Below are positions 16,668 to 25,221 of a stretch of 64,000 nt of DNA, piece by piece. Every line of letters begins with the position of its first letter. The stretch's first letter is position 1. The notes under the pieces were generated by a model that was given only the letters and a program-made list of their open reading frames with translations, was not told the DNA's origin and did no database searches. Position numbers and translations under genes: made by a program. The stretch covers positions 248,001-312,000 of the forward strand of contig NZ_MSIF01000002.1 in NCBI RefSeq assembly GCF_001921215.1, in the 5' to 3' direction. The DNA comes from Actinophytocola xinjiangensis. GTDB lineage: Bacteria; Actinomycetota; Actinomycetes; Mycobacteriales; Pseudonocardiaceae.

Positions 16668-17201
16668 TCAGTCGTCGGTGGGGACCGCGATCAGACTGAT
16701 CATTCGCTGAGTGCGGCCGGGGGCGGGGTCGTTGCCGCTTCTGGCGGTGACCGCGGTGCGCAGTTCGGTGAGCAACTCGGCCAGTTCGTCGTCAGTCAGC
16801 CAGATGGCCGCCTGACGGTAGGTCACGCCGTCGGTGGTCGGGTCGGTCGGCTGGCCGGCGAGGTAGTGGTCGAAGTCGGCCAGCAGCCCGCCGACGAACG
16901 CGGTGAACGCCCGCCGGTGGTCGTCGGTGGTCATGGCGGCGCGGTCGGCCGGCGCGAGCTCGGCGCGGTCGAAGCGCACCTGGTAGGTCCGCTCCATGGT
17001 GCCGCGCACCCGCTTCTCGTCCACGACCTCCAGGATCCCGGCGGCGGTGAGCGTCGCGATGTGCCGGTACATCGTGGCCGGCGCGATGTCGGGCAACCGC
17101 TCGCGCAGTTGGGCCGTGGTGCCGGGTCGACCGTCCAGCAACGCGCGCAGGATGCGCAGCCGGACGGGGTGCAGGAGGAGGTCCAGGGTCGCCATGGACA
17201 C
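16668..17201 (-). CDS. Winged-helix transcriptional regulator (ArsR/PadR-like)
   Basis: This protein of up to 177 residues has an N-terminal winged helix (DLLLHPVRLRILRALLDGRPGTTAQLRERLPDIAPATMYRHIATLTAAGILEVV) and a C-terminal helical domain of about 100 residues. GTG 17201 is supported by AGGA 5 bp upstream; ATG 17195 is the alternative. It is divergent from an alpha/beta hydrolase gene with only 53 bp between them, so it probably represses that gene and itself. Confidence 0.88.
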   Translation of the reverse strand: MSMATLDLLLHPVRLRILRALLDGRPGTTAQLRERLPDIAPATMYRHIATLTAAGILEVVDEKRVRGTMERTYQVRFDRAELAPADRAAMTTDDHRRAFTAFVGGLLADFDHYLAGQPTDPTTDGVTYRQAAIWLTDDELAELLTELRTAVTARSGNDPAPGRTQRMISLIAVPTDD

Positions 17202-17254
17202 ATGATTCCTACATCTGATACTTTTCTCAAAACTGATAACAATGGAGGTATGGG
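17202..17254. promoter_or_regulatory. Divergent operator region with repeated CTGATA
   Basis: This AT-rich stretch between the regulator and hydrolase starts contains two direct CTGATA repeats (17215-17220 and 17233-17238). They are a candidate operator for the adjacent regulator. GGAGG at about 17245 serves the hydrolase. Confidence 0.4.
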
Positions 17255-18190
17255 ATGACCGGCCGATCCACTGTCGGAACCACCCACTCGCGGGAGCTGG
17301 AGATCACGGCGACCGCGGATGACGGCGTCCCCCTCGGCGGCACCCTGACCCTGCCTGCCGGTCAAGGACCGCATCCGGCCGTGGTGTTCCTGCCGGGGTC
17401 GGGCCGGCTGGACCGCGACTCCAACGCGGGCCGGGTGCGCATGTGCCTCGGCCGGCCGCTGGCCGACGCTCTGGCCGCCCACGGCGTCGCGTCCCTGCGC
17501 TACGACCGGCGCGGCGTCGGCGCCACCCCCGGCGACTGGCGCGCGGTCGGTTTCCACACCAACCGCGCCGACGCGGCCGCCGCGCTCCGCGCCCTGCGCG
17601 CCCACCAGGAGATCCGGGCCGAGACCGTCGGCGTGGTGGGGCACAGCGAGGGCGCGGTGCACGCGATGTGGCTGGGCGCCCACGAGCCCCTCGCCGCGGT
17701 GGTGCTGCTCGCCGGCTACGCCCGGCCCGGGGTCGAGGCCGTGGAGTGGCAGTTCAGCCAGTTGGCCGGGAGCCTGCGCGGTCCGGCGCGGGTGCTGCGT
17801 CCGGCGCTGCGCCGGCTCGCCGCCCGCCATCTCGCCCGGCTGGCGGACACCACCGGCGACGTGGCCAGGGTCGGCGGCCTGCGGCTCAACGCCCGGTGGT
17901 GGCGCGAACAGCTCGCCCACGACCCGAGGGCCGACCTGGCCCACATCCAGGCTCCCGTGCTGGCCCTCACCGGTGAGAAGGACCTCCAGGTTGATCCCGA
18001 CGACCTGGAGGTCATCGCCCGGCTGGTCCCCGGTGGGGCCGAAACCCACCGCGTCCCCGACCTCACCCACATCCTGCGCCGCGACCCCGGCCGGCCGTCG
18101 GTGTTGGCCTACCGCCGGCAACTGCGCAAGCCGGTGGAACCCGACGTGCTCAGCGGCGTCGCGCGCTGGCTGGCCGACCGGCTGCGCTGA
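17255..18190 (+). CDS. Alpha/beta hydrolase (dienelactone-hydrolase/BAAT-like)
   Basis: This 311-residue serine hydrolase has an N-terminal beta-region, an oxyanion strand (VVFLPGSGRLDRD), nucleophile S131 in GHSEGA, a probable catalytic Asp in LTGEKDLQVD and a His in VPDLTHILR. There is no signal peptide, so it acts in the cytoplasm, probably on an ester or lactone. The substrate is unknown. It starts at ATG 17255 behind GGAGG and is divergent from its likely repressor. Confidence 0.9.
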   Translation: MTGRSTVGTTHSRELEITATADDGVPLGGTLTLPAGQGPHPAVVFLPGSGRLDRDSNAGRVRMCLGRPLADALAAHGVASLRYDRRGVGATPGDWRAVGFHTNRADAAAALRALRAHQEIRAETVGVVGHSEGAVHAMWLGAHEPLAAVVLLAGYARPGVEAVEWQFSQLAGSLRGPARVLRPALRRLAARHLARLADTTGDVARVGGLRLNARWWREQLAHDPRADLAHIQAPVLALTGEKDLQVDPDDLEVIARLVPGGAETHRVPDLTHILRRDPGRPSVLAYRRQLRKPVEPDVLSGVARWLADRLR

Positions 18191-18207
18191 CACGTCACCA
18201 TTCCCCG

Positions 18208-18545
18208 ACCCGCGCCACGTTACTGATCGATCTTGCCGGCAGCGCGCCCCTGGTCGCGGTGATGCCGATGGTGGTGGTGACCGACGACCCGGGTGGGGCA
18301 CGAGACCGGGTCGCGGCGAAGTACGGCGCGGCGGCCGACCTTCCCGTCTACCGCGCGATGCTTGACCGCGGCGGCCTCGCCGGACCCGCCGACGTCGCCG
18401 GCGACGAGGAAACCGTGCTGTGCGAAACTGCGCCGTTACCGGGACCCGGGGTGCGACCGATCTGATCGAACATCCGTTGGCACGGAGGCGGAACGGGAAC
18501 GGACCCTGGCGACGCTGGTGGGTGTGGCGCGGAGGTGGTTCTGTG
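18208..18545 (+). pseudogene. Decayed 3' end of an LLM F420-dependent oxidoreductase
   Basis: The three forward frames together spell the tail of a luciferase-like oxidoreductase. VMPMVVVTDDPGGARDR, LPVYRAMLDR and GPADVAGDEETV lie in one frame, KLRRYRDPG in a second, GATDLIEHPLA in the third, and ERERTLATLVGVARR back in the second. Several frameshifts and loss of everything before the C-terminal third show it is dead. It starts right after the alpha/beta hydrolase gene. Confidence 0.75.
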
Positions 18546-18551
18546 GGTGAG

Positions 18552-19388
18552 TTACGTCGTTGCGGGCCGCGCGCCGTGGATGGCCTCGGCGAAAGTCCGG
18601 GGTGGGCGGCCGAGGGCGCGCTGTACGCCGTCGGACAGGTGTGCGTCCTTTCCCCGGCGAAGTGACTCGGCCAGGGTGGCGAACGCCTCGGCGTCGGTGA
18701 CCGGTAGGCCCTGCTCGACGAGTTCGGCGATGTACTCCCGTGTGGAGAGCGGCACGTAGCGGACGGTGCGACCGGTGGCCCTGGTGAGGGTGGCGGCCAC
18801 TTCGGTGAGGGTGACGGCTTGAGGGCCGGACAGTTCGTAGGTCGCGCCGGCGTGGCCCTGCTCGGTGAGGGCCGCGACCGCGACCGCGGCGACGTCGTCG
18901 GCGTCGACGAAGCTGGCGGCGCCGTCACCGGCGGGCAGGCGAAGCTCACCGGCGCGGACGGCGGCGGCGTAGACGCCCTCGGTGAAGGTCTGTGCGAACC
19001 AGCCGGGGCGGCTGATCGTCCAGTCCAGTCCGCTGTCGCGTACGGCGGCCTCGCTGTCCAGCGCCGCGGCCCGGATTCCGTCGGTGTCGGTGATGTGGTC
19101 GGGATCGTCGAGGCCGCGGCCCGAGGCCAGGACAACGCGCCGCACTCCGTGGCGTGCCGCGCTGTCCAGGAACGGGCGAACGAGCCGGCTTCCGTTGAGC
19201 TGCACCAGGTAGAGCGCTCGCACACCGTCGAGTGCGGCGTCCCAGGTGCCGGGGTCGGTCCAGTCGAACGGGTGCTCGCCGGTGCGGGACGCGGCACGCA
19301 CCGGAATCCCGAGGAGGCGCAGGCGGGCGACGATGCGGCGTCCGGACTTGCCGGTGGCGCCGGTGACGAGGATCGGTTGTGCGTTCAT
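18552..19388 (-). CDS. NmrA-like NAD(P)-binding protein
   Basis: This 278-residue Rossmann protein has the N-terminal dinucleotide loop ILVTGATGKSGRRI, followed by RPFLDSAARHGVRRVVLASG and RPGWFAQTF, as in the NmrA/atypical SDR family. The YxxxK catalytic pair is not in the usual place, so it could be an oxidoreductase or a redox sensor. ATG 19388 follows GGGGA. It is divergent from an AraC-type regulator gene, a common pairing in which the regulator controls the NmrA gene. Confidence 0.9.
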   Translation of the reverse strand: MNAQPILVTGATGKSGRRIVARLRLLGIPVRAASRTGEHPFDWTDPGTWDAALDGVRALYLVQLNGSRLVRPFLDSAARHGVRRVVLASGRGLDDPDHITDTDGIRAAALDSEAAVRDSGLDWTISRPGWFAQTFTEGVYAAAVRAGELRLPAGDGAASFVDADDVAAVAVAALTEQGHAGATYELSGPQAVTLTEVAATLTRATGRTVRYVPLSTREYIAELVEQGLPVTDAEAFATLAESLRRGKDAHLSDGVQRALGRPPRTFAEAIHGARPATT

Positions 19389-19470
19389 TCCCCGAGCCAA
19401 CCGGCACCCGGCGCGTGGATCCATGCTCGGGACGATTCAGCCGATGTCGCGACGTCTACCCTTCGGGTTC

Positions 19471-20388
19471 GTGGATGCTGTGTCCGAACTGCTCGCGGAC
19501 GTGTGGGGCCGGGGGGCGGTGTTCCGGCCGACAGTCCTGCGGCCGCCGTGGGCGTTGCGGATGTCAACCGGCGCTCCGCTGATGCTGGCCACGATGCTGC
19601 GCGGTCAGGCCTGGGTGGTGGCCAACGGGCGGGATCCGGTGCGCATCGCCGAGGGCGACATCGCCGTCGTGCGCGGCGACGTGCCCCATGCCGTGGCCGA
19701 CACCCCGTCGTCGGCGCGGTCCTCGGCGCCGACGTGGACGGTCACCGCGGCCGACTACTGCCCCGGCGGCACCGGGCCCACGCGTTCCTGCGGCAGGACG
19801 ATGGACGACACCCCGGACGACGGCCCCGTGCTGCTCAGCGGCGCGTTCGAACGTCGCGGCGGCCTCAGCGGACGCCTCCTGCACGCCCTGCCCGCCGTCC
19901 TGGTCACGACCGCCGAGGGAAGCGCCGTTCCGTCCGCGGCGGCGATGGCCGAGGAGGTGACCCGCACCCGGCCGGGGCAGACGCTGGTGATGGAACGGTT
20001 GCTGGACCTGATCCTTGTCTCGGTGCTGCGTGAATGGTTCGTCGACGCCCCCGGCTGGTGCCGCGCCATGGACGACCCGTTGGCGGGCAGTGCCCTGCGG
20101 CTGATGCACGACAGCCCGGCACAGCCGTGGACGGTGGCCGAACTCGCCGCGAGGACCGGGGTGTCGCGGGCCGCGTTCGCCCGCCGTTTCACCGGACTGG
20201 TCGGCGAACCGCCGATGACCTACCTGACGGGCTGGCGGATCGCCCTCGCCGCCGAACTGCTGCGCGACACCGACCTGACCGTTGACGCGATCGCCCGGCG
20301 GGTCGGCTACTCCGGTGCGTTCGCGTTGAGCGTGGCCTTCAAACGGGTGCGGGGATCGCGGCCAAGCGACCACCGCCGATTCCGATGA
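19471..20388 (+). CDS. AraC-family regulator with cupin N-terminus
   Basis: This protein of about 305 residues has a cupin-type sensor half (residues 1-180, RGAVFRPTVLRPPWALR) and a C-terminal AraC domain with two helix-turn-helix motifs (WTVAELAARTGVSRAAFARRF and DLTVDAIARRVGYSGAFALSVAFKR). GTG 19471 (VDAVSELL) fits the usual family start; ATG 19444 is an alternative, and neither has a good ribosome site. It is divergent from the NmrA-like gene, its likely target. Confidence 0.9.
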   Translation: MDAVSELLADVWGRGAVFRPTVLRPPWALRMSTGAPLMLATMLRGQAWVVANGRDPVRIAEGDIAVVRGDVPHAVADTPSSARSSAPTWTVTAADYCPGGTGPTRSCGRTMDDTPDDGPVLLSGAFERRGGLSGRLLHALPAVLVTTAEGSAVPSAAAMAEEVTRTRPGQTLVMERLLDLILVSVLREWFVDAPGWCRAMDDPLAGSALRLMHDSPAQPWTVAELAARTGVSRAAFARRFTGLVGEPPMTYLTGWRIALAAELLRDTDLTVDAIARRVGYSGAFALSVAFKRVRGSRPSDHRRFR

Positions 20389-20877
20389 GGGACGTGCGCG
20401 ACGGGTGGTGATGCACGTAGCCACCTGGCGTGGGCTCAGTTTCCAGGTTTACCGGTTCCGTACCACGGGTTCTTGAGGATTCGGATCGGAACCATCGCCG
20501 GTGATCTCGACGAGGTCGCCCACCGTCATGACGGGGCAGGTCAGTCCGTGGAGGCCAGGCGCAGTGAGAGGGAGTTGATGCGGTAGCGCTGGTCGGTGGG
20601 GGGTGTCGTAGCCCTCGCCCTCGACGTTGTCCATGTGTTGTGGGGCTTCCACCAGAACGCCGAGGGCCTCGCCGCGCGCGACGCGAACCAGCCAGCGGAT
20701 GCCGCTGACTCCACGTTCATCCGGGGATCCGGCACCAGGTCACCCACAGGCACGCCGAACCACACAGGCCACAGCATGACTTCATGACCTTGCCGGGTCC
20801 CCAGCCACGCGGAGTGGGTCGATCGTGATCGCCGTACGGCAGGATTGTGCCAGGGGTCCACGACGACGAGGAGCGAC
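20389..20877. other. Intergenic region holding an msrB remnant
   Basis: No intact gene lies between the AraC regulator and the RCC1-repeat protein. The only recognisable content is a truncated msrB 3' end (20541-20640, minus strand). Minus-strand frames on either side (for example WLGTRQGHEVMLWPVWFG around 20770-20800) look protein-like but were not identified. The ribosome site of the next gene (GAGGAG) ends the region. Confidence 0.5.
20541..20640 (-). pseudogene. msrB 3'-end remnant
   Basis: About 85% identical by eye to the last 90-100 bp of the intact msrB at 26176-26589, in the same orientation. It reads VEGEGYDTP, then after one extra G in a G-run continues as TDQRYRINSLSLRL in another frame. 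The catalytic Cys of RYCINS is Arg here. Only the last quarter of the gene remains. Confidence 0.8.
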
Positions 20878-23178
20878 ATGCGACGTACAGGAGCATCCGC
20901 GGCGGTGATCGGCATGGTGATGTCGGTGACTGCCGCGGTGGCACAGGCAGAGGACGGACGAAGAACCGCGGCACCCGCCGCGGCACCGGCCCCCGCGGCG
21001 TTCGCCGTGGTGGCACCGCAGCGGGTGCTGGACACCAGGGAAGGTCTCGGGGCGACCGGCCCGGTCGGTCCCGCACGGACGGTCACAGTGGACCTGTCGG
21101 CGAAGGTGCCGGCGTCGGCGACCGCGGTGGTGCTGAACGTGACCGGAACCGCGCCTACCTCGGCCACGTTCGTGACCGTGTTCCCCGCGGGTACCGCACG
21201 GCCGACCGCGTCGAACGTGAACCTGGTGGCCGGTGAGACCCGGCCGAACCTGGTGACCGTCGCGGTAGGAGCGGACCGGAAGGTCTCGCTGTACAACAAC
21301 TCCGGCTCGGTGCACCTCATCGCCGACCTCGCGGGCCACTACTCCACGGACCCGCAGGCGGCGACCGGCCGGTTCACCCCGTTCACCCCGGTGCGCGTTT
21401 TCGACACGCGGGAGCACTTCGATATCAGGCCGCCGGGGCCGATTGGGCCCGGCGGTGTCGAGACGCTCGACCTGAGCGTCCGCGTGCCCCCCACGGCCAC
21501 CGCTGTCGTCCTCACCCTGACCGGCACCGGCGCCACGGCGGGCACGTTCCTCACCGCGTGGCCGGGCGGCACGCCGCGACCCACCGCGTCGAACGTGAAC
21601 CTGGCTCCCGGCGCGACCACACCGAACCAGGTCGTGGTGGCGCTCGGAGCGGACCGGACGGTCAACCTGTACAACAGGAACGGGACCGCGCACGCGATCG
21701 TGGACGTGGCGGGCTTCTACTCCACCGACTACGGTGCCCTGTTCACCGCCGTGGCACCGACGCGGGTGCTGGACACACGGGCGGGCGCGGGACCGGTGGG
21801 TCCGGTGCGGTCGGTCGCGGTCGCGCTCGGCGCGAGCGTGCCGAGGAACACGACCGGCGTCGTGCTGAACCTGACCGGCACCCTCGGCACGGCGGGCACC
21901 TACGTCACCGCCTGGGCGCCGCCGGAACCGCGGCCGGACGGGTCCAACCTGAACCTGACCCGCGGACAGACCGCCGCCAACCACGCGACGGTCGGCCTCG
22001 GCACCGGCGCGACCGTGTCGCTGTACAACAACACCGGTTCCGTGCATCTGATCGCGGACCTCGCCGGGTTCTTCTCGCTGCCGCCGGTGACGTGCGCGGC
22101 GGACTGCGTGCTCGCGTGGGGAAACAACTGGTGGGGCAACCTCGGCACCGGCGACTACGAACCGTCCGCGGCCGTGGCCAAGCCGGTGTACGGGCTCTCC
22201 GGGGTGACCGCGCTGTCGAGCGGCACCGCGAACCTCGCGCTCACCGCCGACGGACAGGTGTGGGCGTGGGGCGCGAACTTCAGTGCCGAGCTCGGCAACG
22301 GCTGGTACGGCAGCGAGTCCTCGGTGCCGGTGCCGGTCCTCGGGCTCCACGACGTGGTCGCGATCGACGATCTGATCGCCCTCAGGGGCGACGGCACGGT
22401 GTGGACGTGGGGCACCCTGCTGGGCGGCGGTTTCACCGTGCCGGAGCAGGTCCCCGGGGTGACCGGCGCGGTCGCGGTCGCGGGCGGTGGCGGCTCCGCG
22501 TTCGCCCTCAAAGGCGACGGCACGGTGTGGGCCTGGGGAAGCAACTACGGCGGCGCGCTCGGGATCGGTGGGGACGACGCCTTCTTCACGGAGCCGACCC
22601 AGGTGCCCGGGCTGTCGGGTGTGCGGGAGATCGTCACGAGCGGCCAAGGCACCTTGGTGCGCAAGGACGACGGCACGGTCTGGGGCTGGGGCAACAACCG
22701 GCACGGCCAACTCGGCCACGGCACTGTCGGTGGCGAGGGCTGCATCGATTTCCCCCCGGTCGGGGAACACTGCCAGTACCGCACCCCGGTCCAGGCGGTC
22801 GGACTCACCGACGTGACCGCGCTTGACTTGAACGGCGTGCGGTCCTTCGCGGTGCGCGCGGACGGCACCGCCTGGGCATGGGGAAACAACCATGAGGGCA
22901 GCCTCGGCACCGGTGAGGACTGCCGGTACTGCGGGACCGGCACGCCGACGCGGATCACCGGTCTCCCCGCCGTCACCCAGGCCGTGGCGGCGAACGCGGG
23001 CGGGTACGCCCTCGGCGTCGACGGCCGCGTCTGGGCGTGGGGGACGAACGACGAGGACGCGCTCGGCGAGGTCGAGGGAACCGCACCCGCGTATTCGACC
23101 GTCCCGTTGCGCCTGCGGGCACCGGTCGGGGTACGGAAGCTCGAGGGCGGCTCCAACACCGGGTTCGCACTGAAGTGA
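20878..23178 (+). CDS. Exported RVLDTR-repeat/RCC1 beta-propeller protein
   Basis: This 766-residue protein starts at ATG 20878 behind GAGGAG. It has a signal peptide (residues 1-25, ending VAQAEDG), then three repeats of about 125 residues, each beginning RVLDTR or RVFDTR and ending with LYNNSGSVHLIADLAG-type motifs. The last 350 residues hold RCC1-type repeats (VWAWGANFS, VWAWGSNYG, VWGWGNNRHG, AWAWGNNHEG, VWAWGTND) that would form a seven-bladed propeller. It is extracellular; binding or adhesion is more likely than catalysis. A strong hairpin follows the stop. Confidence 0.9.
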   Translation: MRRTGASAAVIGMVMSVTAAVAQAEDGRRTAAPAAAPAPAAFAVVAPQRVLDTREGLGATGPVGPARTVTVDLSAKVPASATAVVLNVTGTAPTSATFVTVFPAGTARPTASNVNLVAGETRPNLVTVAVGADRKVSLYNNSGSVHLIADLAGHYSTDPQAATGRFTPFTPVRVFDTREHFDIRPPGPIGPGGVETLDLSVRVPPTATAVVLTLTGTGATAGTFLTAWPGGTPRPTASNVNLAPGATTPNQVVVALGADRTVNLYNRNGTAHAIVDVAGFYSTDYGALFTAVAPTRVLDTRAGAGPVGPVRSVAVALGASVPRNTTGVVLNLTGTLGTAGTYVTAWAPPEPRPDGSNLNLTRGQTAANHATVGLGTGATVSLYNNTGSVHLIADLAGFFSLPPVTCAADCVLAWGNNWWGNLGTGDYEPSAAVAKPVYGLSGVTALSSGTANLALTADGQVWAWGANFSAELGNGWYGSESSVPVPVLGLHDVVAIDDLIALRGDGTVWTWGTLLGGGFTVPEQVPGVTGAVAVAGGGGSAFALKGDGTVWAWGSNYGGALGIGGDDAFFTEPTQVPGLSGVREIVTSGQGTLVRKDDGTVWGWGNNRHGQLGHGTVGGEGCIDFPPVGEHCQYRTPVQAVGLTDVTALDLNGVRSFAVRADGTAWAWGNNHEGSLGTGEDCRYCGTGTPTRITGLPAVTQAVAANAGGYALGVDGRVWAWGTNDEDALGEVEGTAPAYSTVPLRLRAPVGVRKLEGGSNTGFALK

Positions 23179-23183
23179 CCCGG

Positions 23184-23222
23184 GGCTACCGCCGCCCGCG
23201 TCTCCCGCGGGCGGCGGTAGCC
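23184..23222 (+). terminator. Strong hairpin after the RCC1 gene
   Basis: A perfect 17-bp stem (starting GGCTACCGCC, closing GGCGGTAGCC) with a 5-base loop begins 6 bp after the stop. There is no U-tract, as is common in actinobacteria. Confidence 0.75.
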
Positions 23223-23799
23223 GGGCACACCCGAGCGGATCGTCGTCGAACGCCGTGGTGGTCCAAGCGGTGCAGGACGTAGGCGAGCGCGCACGAGTTG
23301 GTCTGGTCGATCGGGTGGGGTAGTGGTCTGGGATGGAGGCGAGGTGGCTCCAGGTCGTCCGTGGCCAGACCGCGTCAGCGGTTTCGAGCCGCAGCAGGTT
23401 GTTGGCCAGTTCGGGCCAGAGCGCGGTCATCTGGTCGCCGGCACCGGGTGATCTTGAGGCCGACGGCGATGGTGCAGGCAGCTCGACACGCGGCCTGGTC
23501 CACGGCCGCGACGCCACGGATCGCATCGCTCGGCCTCCGACGGAATGCCGCCGTACACCTGGTCGGCCACCGGCCTGCCGAATGCACCACGCACCGCCGA
23601 GACGGCGGCCTGGCTCGGAGGACACGGCAGCTACGGCCGCCGCCGCACCGGCACCCTTGGGCAGACGACTTGGCCGGGACCTGGCAACGGGACCACGACG
23701 TTCGTGTCTTGAGCCGACGCCGGAAATGGTGACGGCGAGCCTCTGCCCGGCGCCGGCGTCACCTTCAGGCAGGCAGATCCAAGTGCCGGTGCCGAGACG
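23223..23799. other. Degraded region without a gene
   Basis: Frames on both strands are short or lack protein-like composition and start sites. On the minus strand, phrases such as HPIDQTNSCALAYVLHRLDHHG (about 23260-23330) and QMTALWPELANNLLRLETADAVW (about 23370-23440) look like broken pieces of a protein, which I could not identify. Together with the GlxA remnant next to it, this looks like a graveyard of decayed genes. Confidence 0.4.
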
Positions 23800-24141
23800 G
23801 GACGGAGACCGCCTGGCCATCGCGTCCACGGTGAGCGGCTGGTCGAGGGTGCTCGCGGCCCAGTCCATCGCCAGGGTGTCGTCGTCGCCCTCGGGCACGG
23901 ACAGGTCGACGAACTGCGCCTGCCCTCCTGGGCGGTGGCCGGCCACGACCATCCGTCGGGCCAGCTGACCGGCCACGTAGGCGCCCAGGTCGCGGCGAAC
24001 CTGGTGCGGGCACAGGTCCAAGCCCGCGGTCAATGCCCGCGCTGGTGACAACGTCGCCCTCGTCGACGTAGAGCACGGCGTCCTCAACCTCGACCCGCGG
24101 GCAGCGCGCGGCCAGGTCGGAGGTGTGCATCCAGTGCACCT
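23800..24141 (-). pseudogene. GlxA/FtrA-type regulator remnant (DJ-1/PfpI-AraC family)
   Basis: The minus strand reads VHWMHTSDLAARCPRVEVE, VLYVDEGDVVTSAG, then, after a one-base frameshift near 24035, TAGLDLCPHQVRRDLGAYVAGQLARRMVV and DQPLTVDAMARR. This is the end of the amidotransferase-like domain and the beginning of the AraC domain of GlxA-family regulators. The N-terminal half and the DNA-binding helices after DAMARR are missing. Confidence 0.75.
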
Positions 24142-24281
24142 CGGTCGACGACGCGTTCGGGGCACGGTAGGTCCACTTCGGATCGCGGACACGCACGTCC
24201 CACCGGACGATGGTGGTCAGACGTCAGAGACGGCCACGCCGCTGACGGCGTTGGTCACCCACCTGATCGGGTGTCCGGGCA

Positions 24282-25211
24282 GTGGGCAGGCATCGGAAAC
24301 GGACTGTCGTGGTGACGATCGAACGGTGTTTCCCGGTACCGGCCCCCGGCTGGTACGGGGCCGTGGACACCCTGGTTCTGCCAGGGTCCGACGGGACCGG
24401 CCGGGCCGCGCCCGGGCGCTGTTGCCGTCCGGTGAACCGCGAGCTCGCGCTGCTGCGCCACGCCGCGAGAGGGGACTGGCCCGGTGTCCTCGCCCCGCCG
24501 GAGGAACCCGAGCGGTTGGCGAGCTACCGGTGGTGGATCGGGCACCAGGCCACGTTCGCCGTGTGGTGGCTACTGGCCGAGACGTTGGAGGCCGTCGGGC
24601 GTTTCCGTACGCCACCGGACGGTGCGGTCACCGCCGCGGTGGAGTTGTTCGACTGCTCCACGCTCCTGTTCCTGTACACCGGCAGCTGCACCGCGGCGCA
24701 TTACCACGCGGTGATCCGCCCGGCCATGCGGGCGTGCCACCCGGCCTTCAGCGGGACGTGGGCCAGGGACTACGCACCCATCCCGTCGCTGCTGCTCCGG
24801 ATACGGCGCGTCGGGTCGAGGAACCTGGTCGACACCCTGACCGAGGCCGCCCGGCGCAGCGGCCGGGTCCACGTCGCGGTCGCCGCGCGACTCGTCCCCG
24901 AGGGCACGTCCCTGTTGAGGGCGGCGGGTCACCTGCCCGCGCGCGAGGTCGATGCCGCGCTGCGGGACCGCTACGACGCGTTCTTCCACGTGTCCCGGGG
25001 CGCGGTGTGCCGCCCGTCGGTCACCGCGCAGTTCCTCCGGCGGCTGTCCCAGATCGTCTCCGACCTGGCGGTCAACGGCGCGGCGTCGCTGGAGGTCCCG
25101 GCGCCGGGACGAGGCGGTCACCAGGCCGACGCGACCGTCGCGGCTCTCGTCGAACACCCCGCCCGGGCACTGTCCCGACTCGCCAACCGAGTGGCCGGCG
25201 ACACCGACTGA
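24282..25211 (+). CDS. Hypothetical protein, family not recognised
   Basis: This protein of up to 309 residues is mostly helical and rich in Ala, Arg and Leu. It has a Trp-rich segment (YRWWIGHQATFAVWWLLAE), FDCSTLLFLYTGSCTAAHYHAVIRPAMRACHP in the middle, and RDRYDAFFHVSRGAVCRPSVTAQFLRRL towards the end. The clustered His and Cys residues in the middle could bind a metal or heme. No signal peptide is present. The start is uncertain (GTG 24282, or GTG 24309 giving MTIERCFPV). The upstream region is decayed sequence, so the gene may lack its original context. Confidence 0.6.
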   Translation: MGRHRKRTVVVTIERCFPVPAPGWYGAVDTLVLPGSDGTGRAAPGRCCRPVNRELALLRHAARGDWPGVLAPPEEPERLASYRWWIGHQATFAVWWLLAETLEAVGRFRTPPDGAVTAAVELFDCSTLLFLYTGSCTAAHYHAVIRPAMRACHPAFSGTWARDYAPIPSLLLRIRRVGSRNLVDTLTEAARRSGRVHVAVAARLVPEGTSLLRAAGHLPAREVDAALRDRYDAFFHVSRGAVCRPSVTAQFLRRLSQIVSDLAVNGAASLEVPAPGRGGHQADATVAALVEHPARALSRLANRVAGDTD

Positions 25212-25221
25212 GCCGCGTCCC

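Noticed and set aside
16430-16699. 89-codon frame on the plus strand
   Set aside because: It has no ribosome site, a composition unlike neighbouring proteins, and it overlaps the end of the opposing regulator gene.
20449-20652. Functional second MsrB
   Set aside because: Only the last quarter is present, it is frameshifted by an extra G, and the catalytic cysteine codon is lost.
20782-24192. A 1136-codon open frame on the minus strand
   Set aside because: Most of it is antisense to the RCC1-repeat gene. Only its first part overlaps the GlxA remnant, which is reported as a pseudogene.
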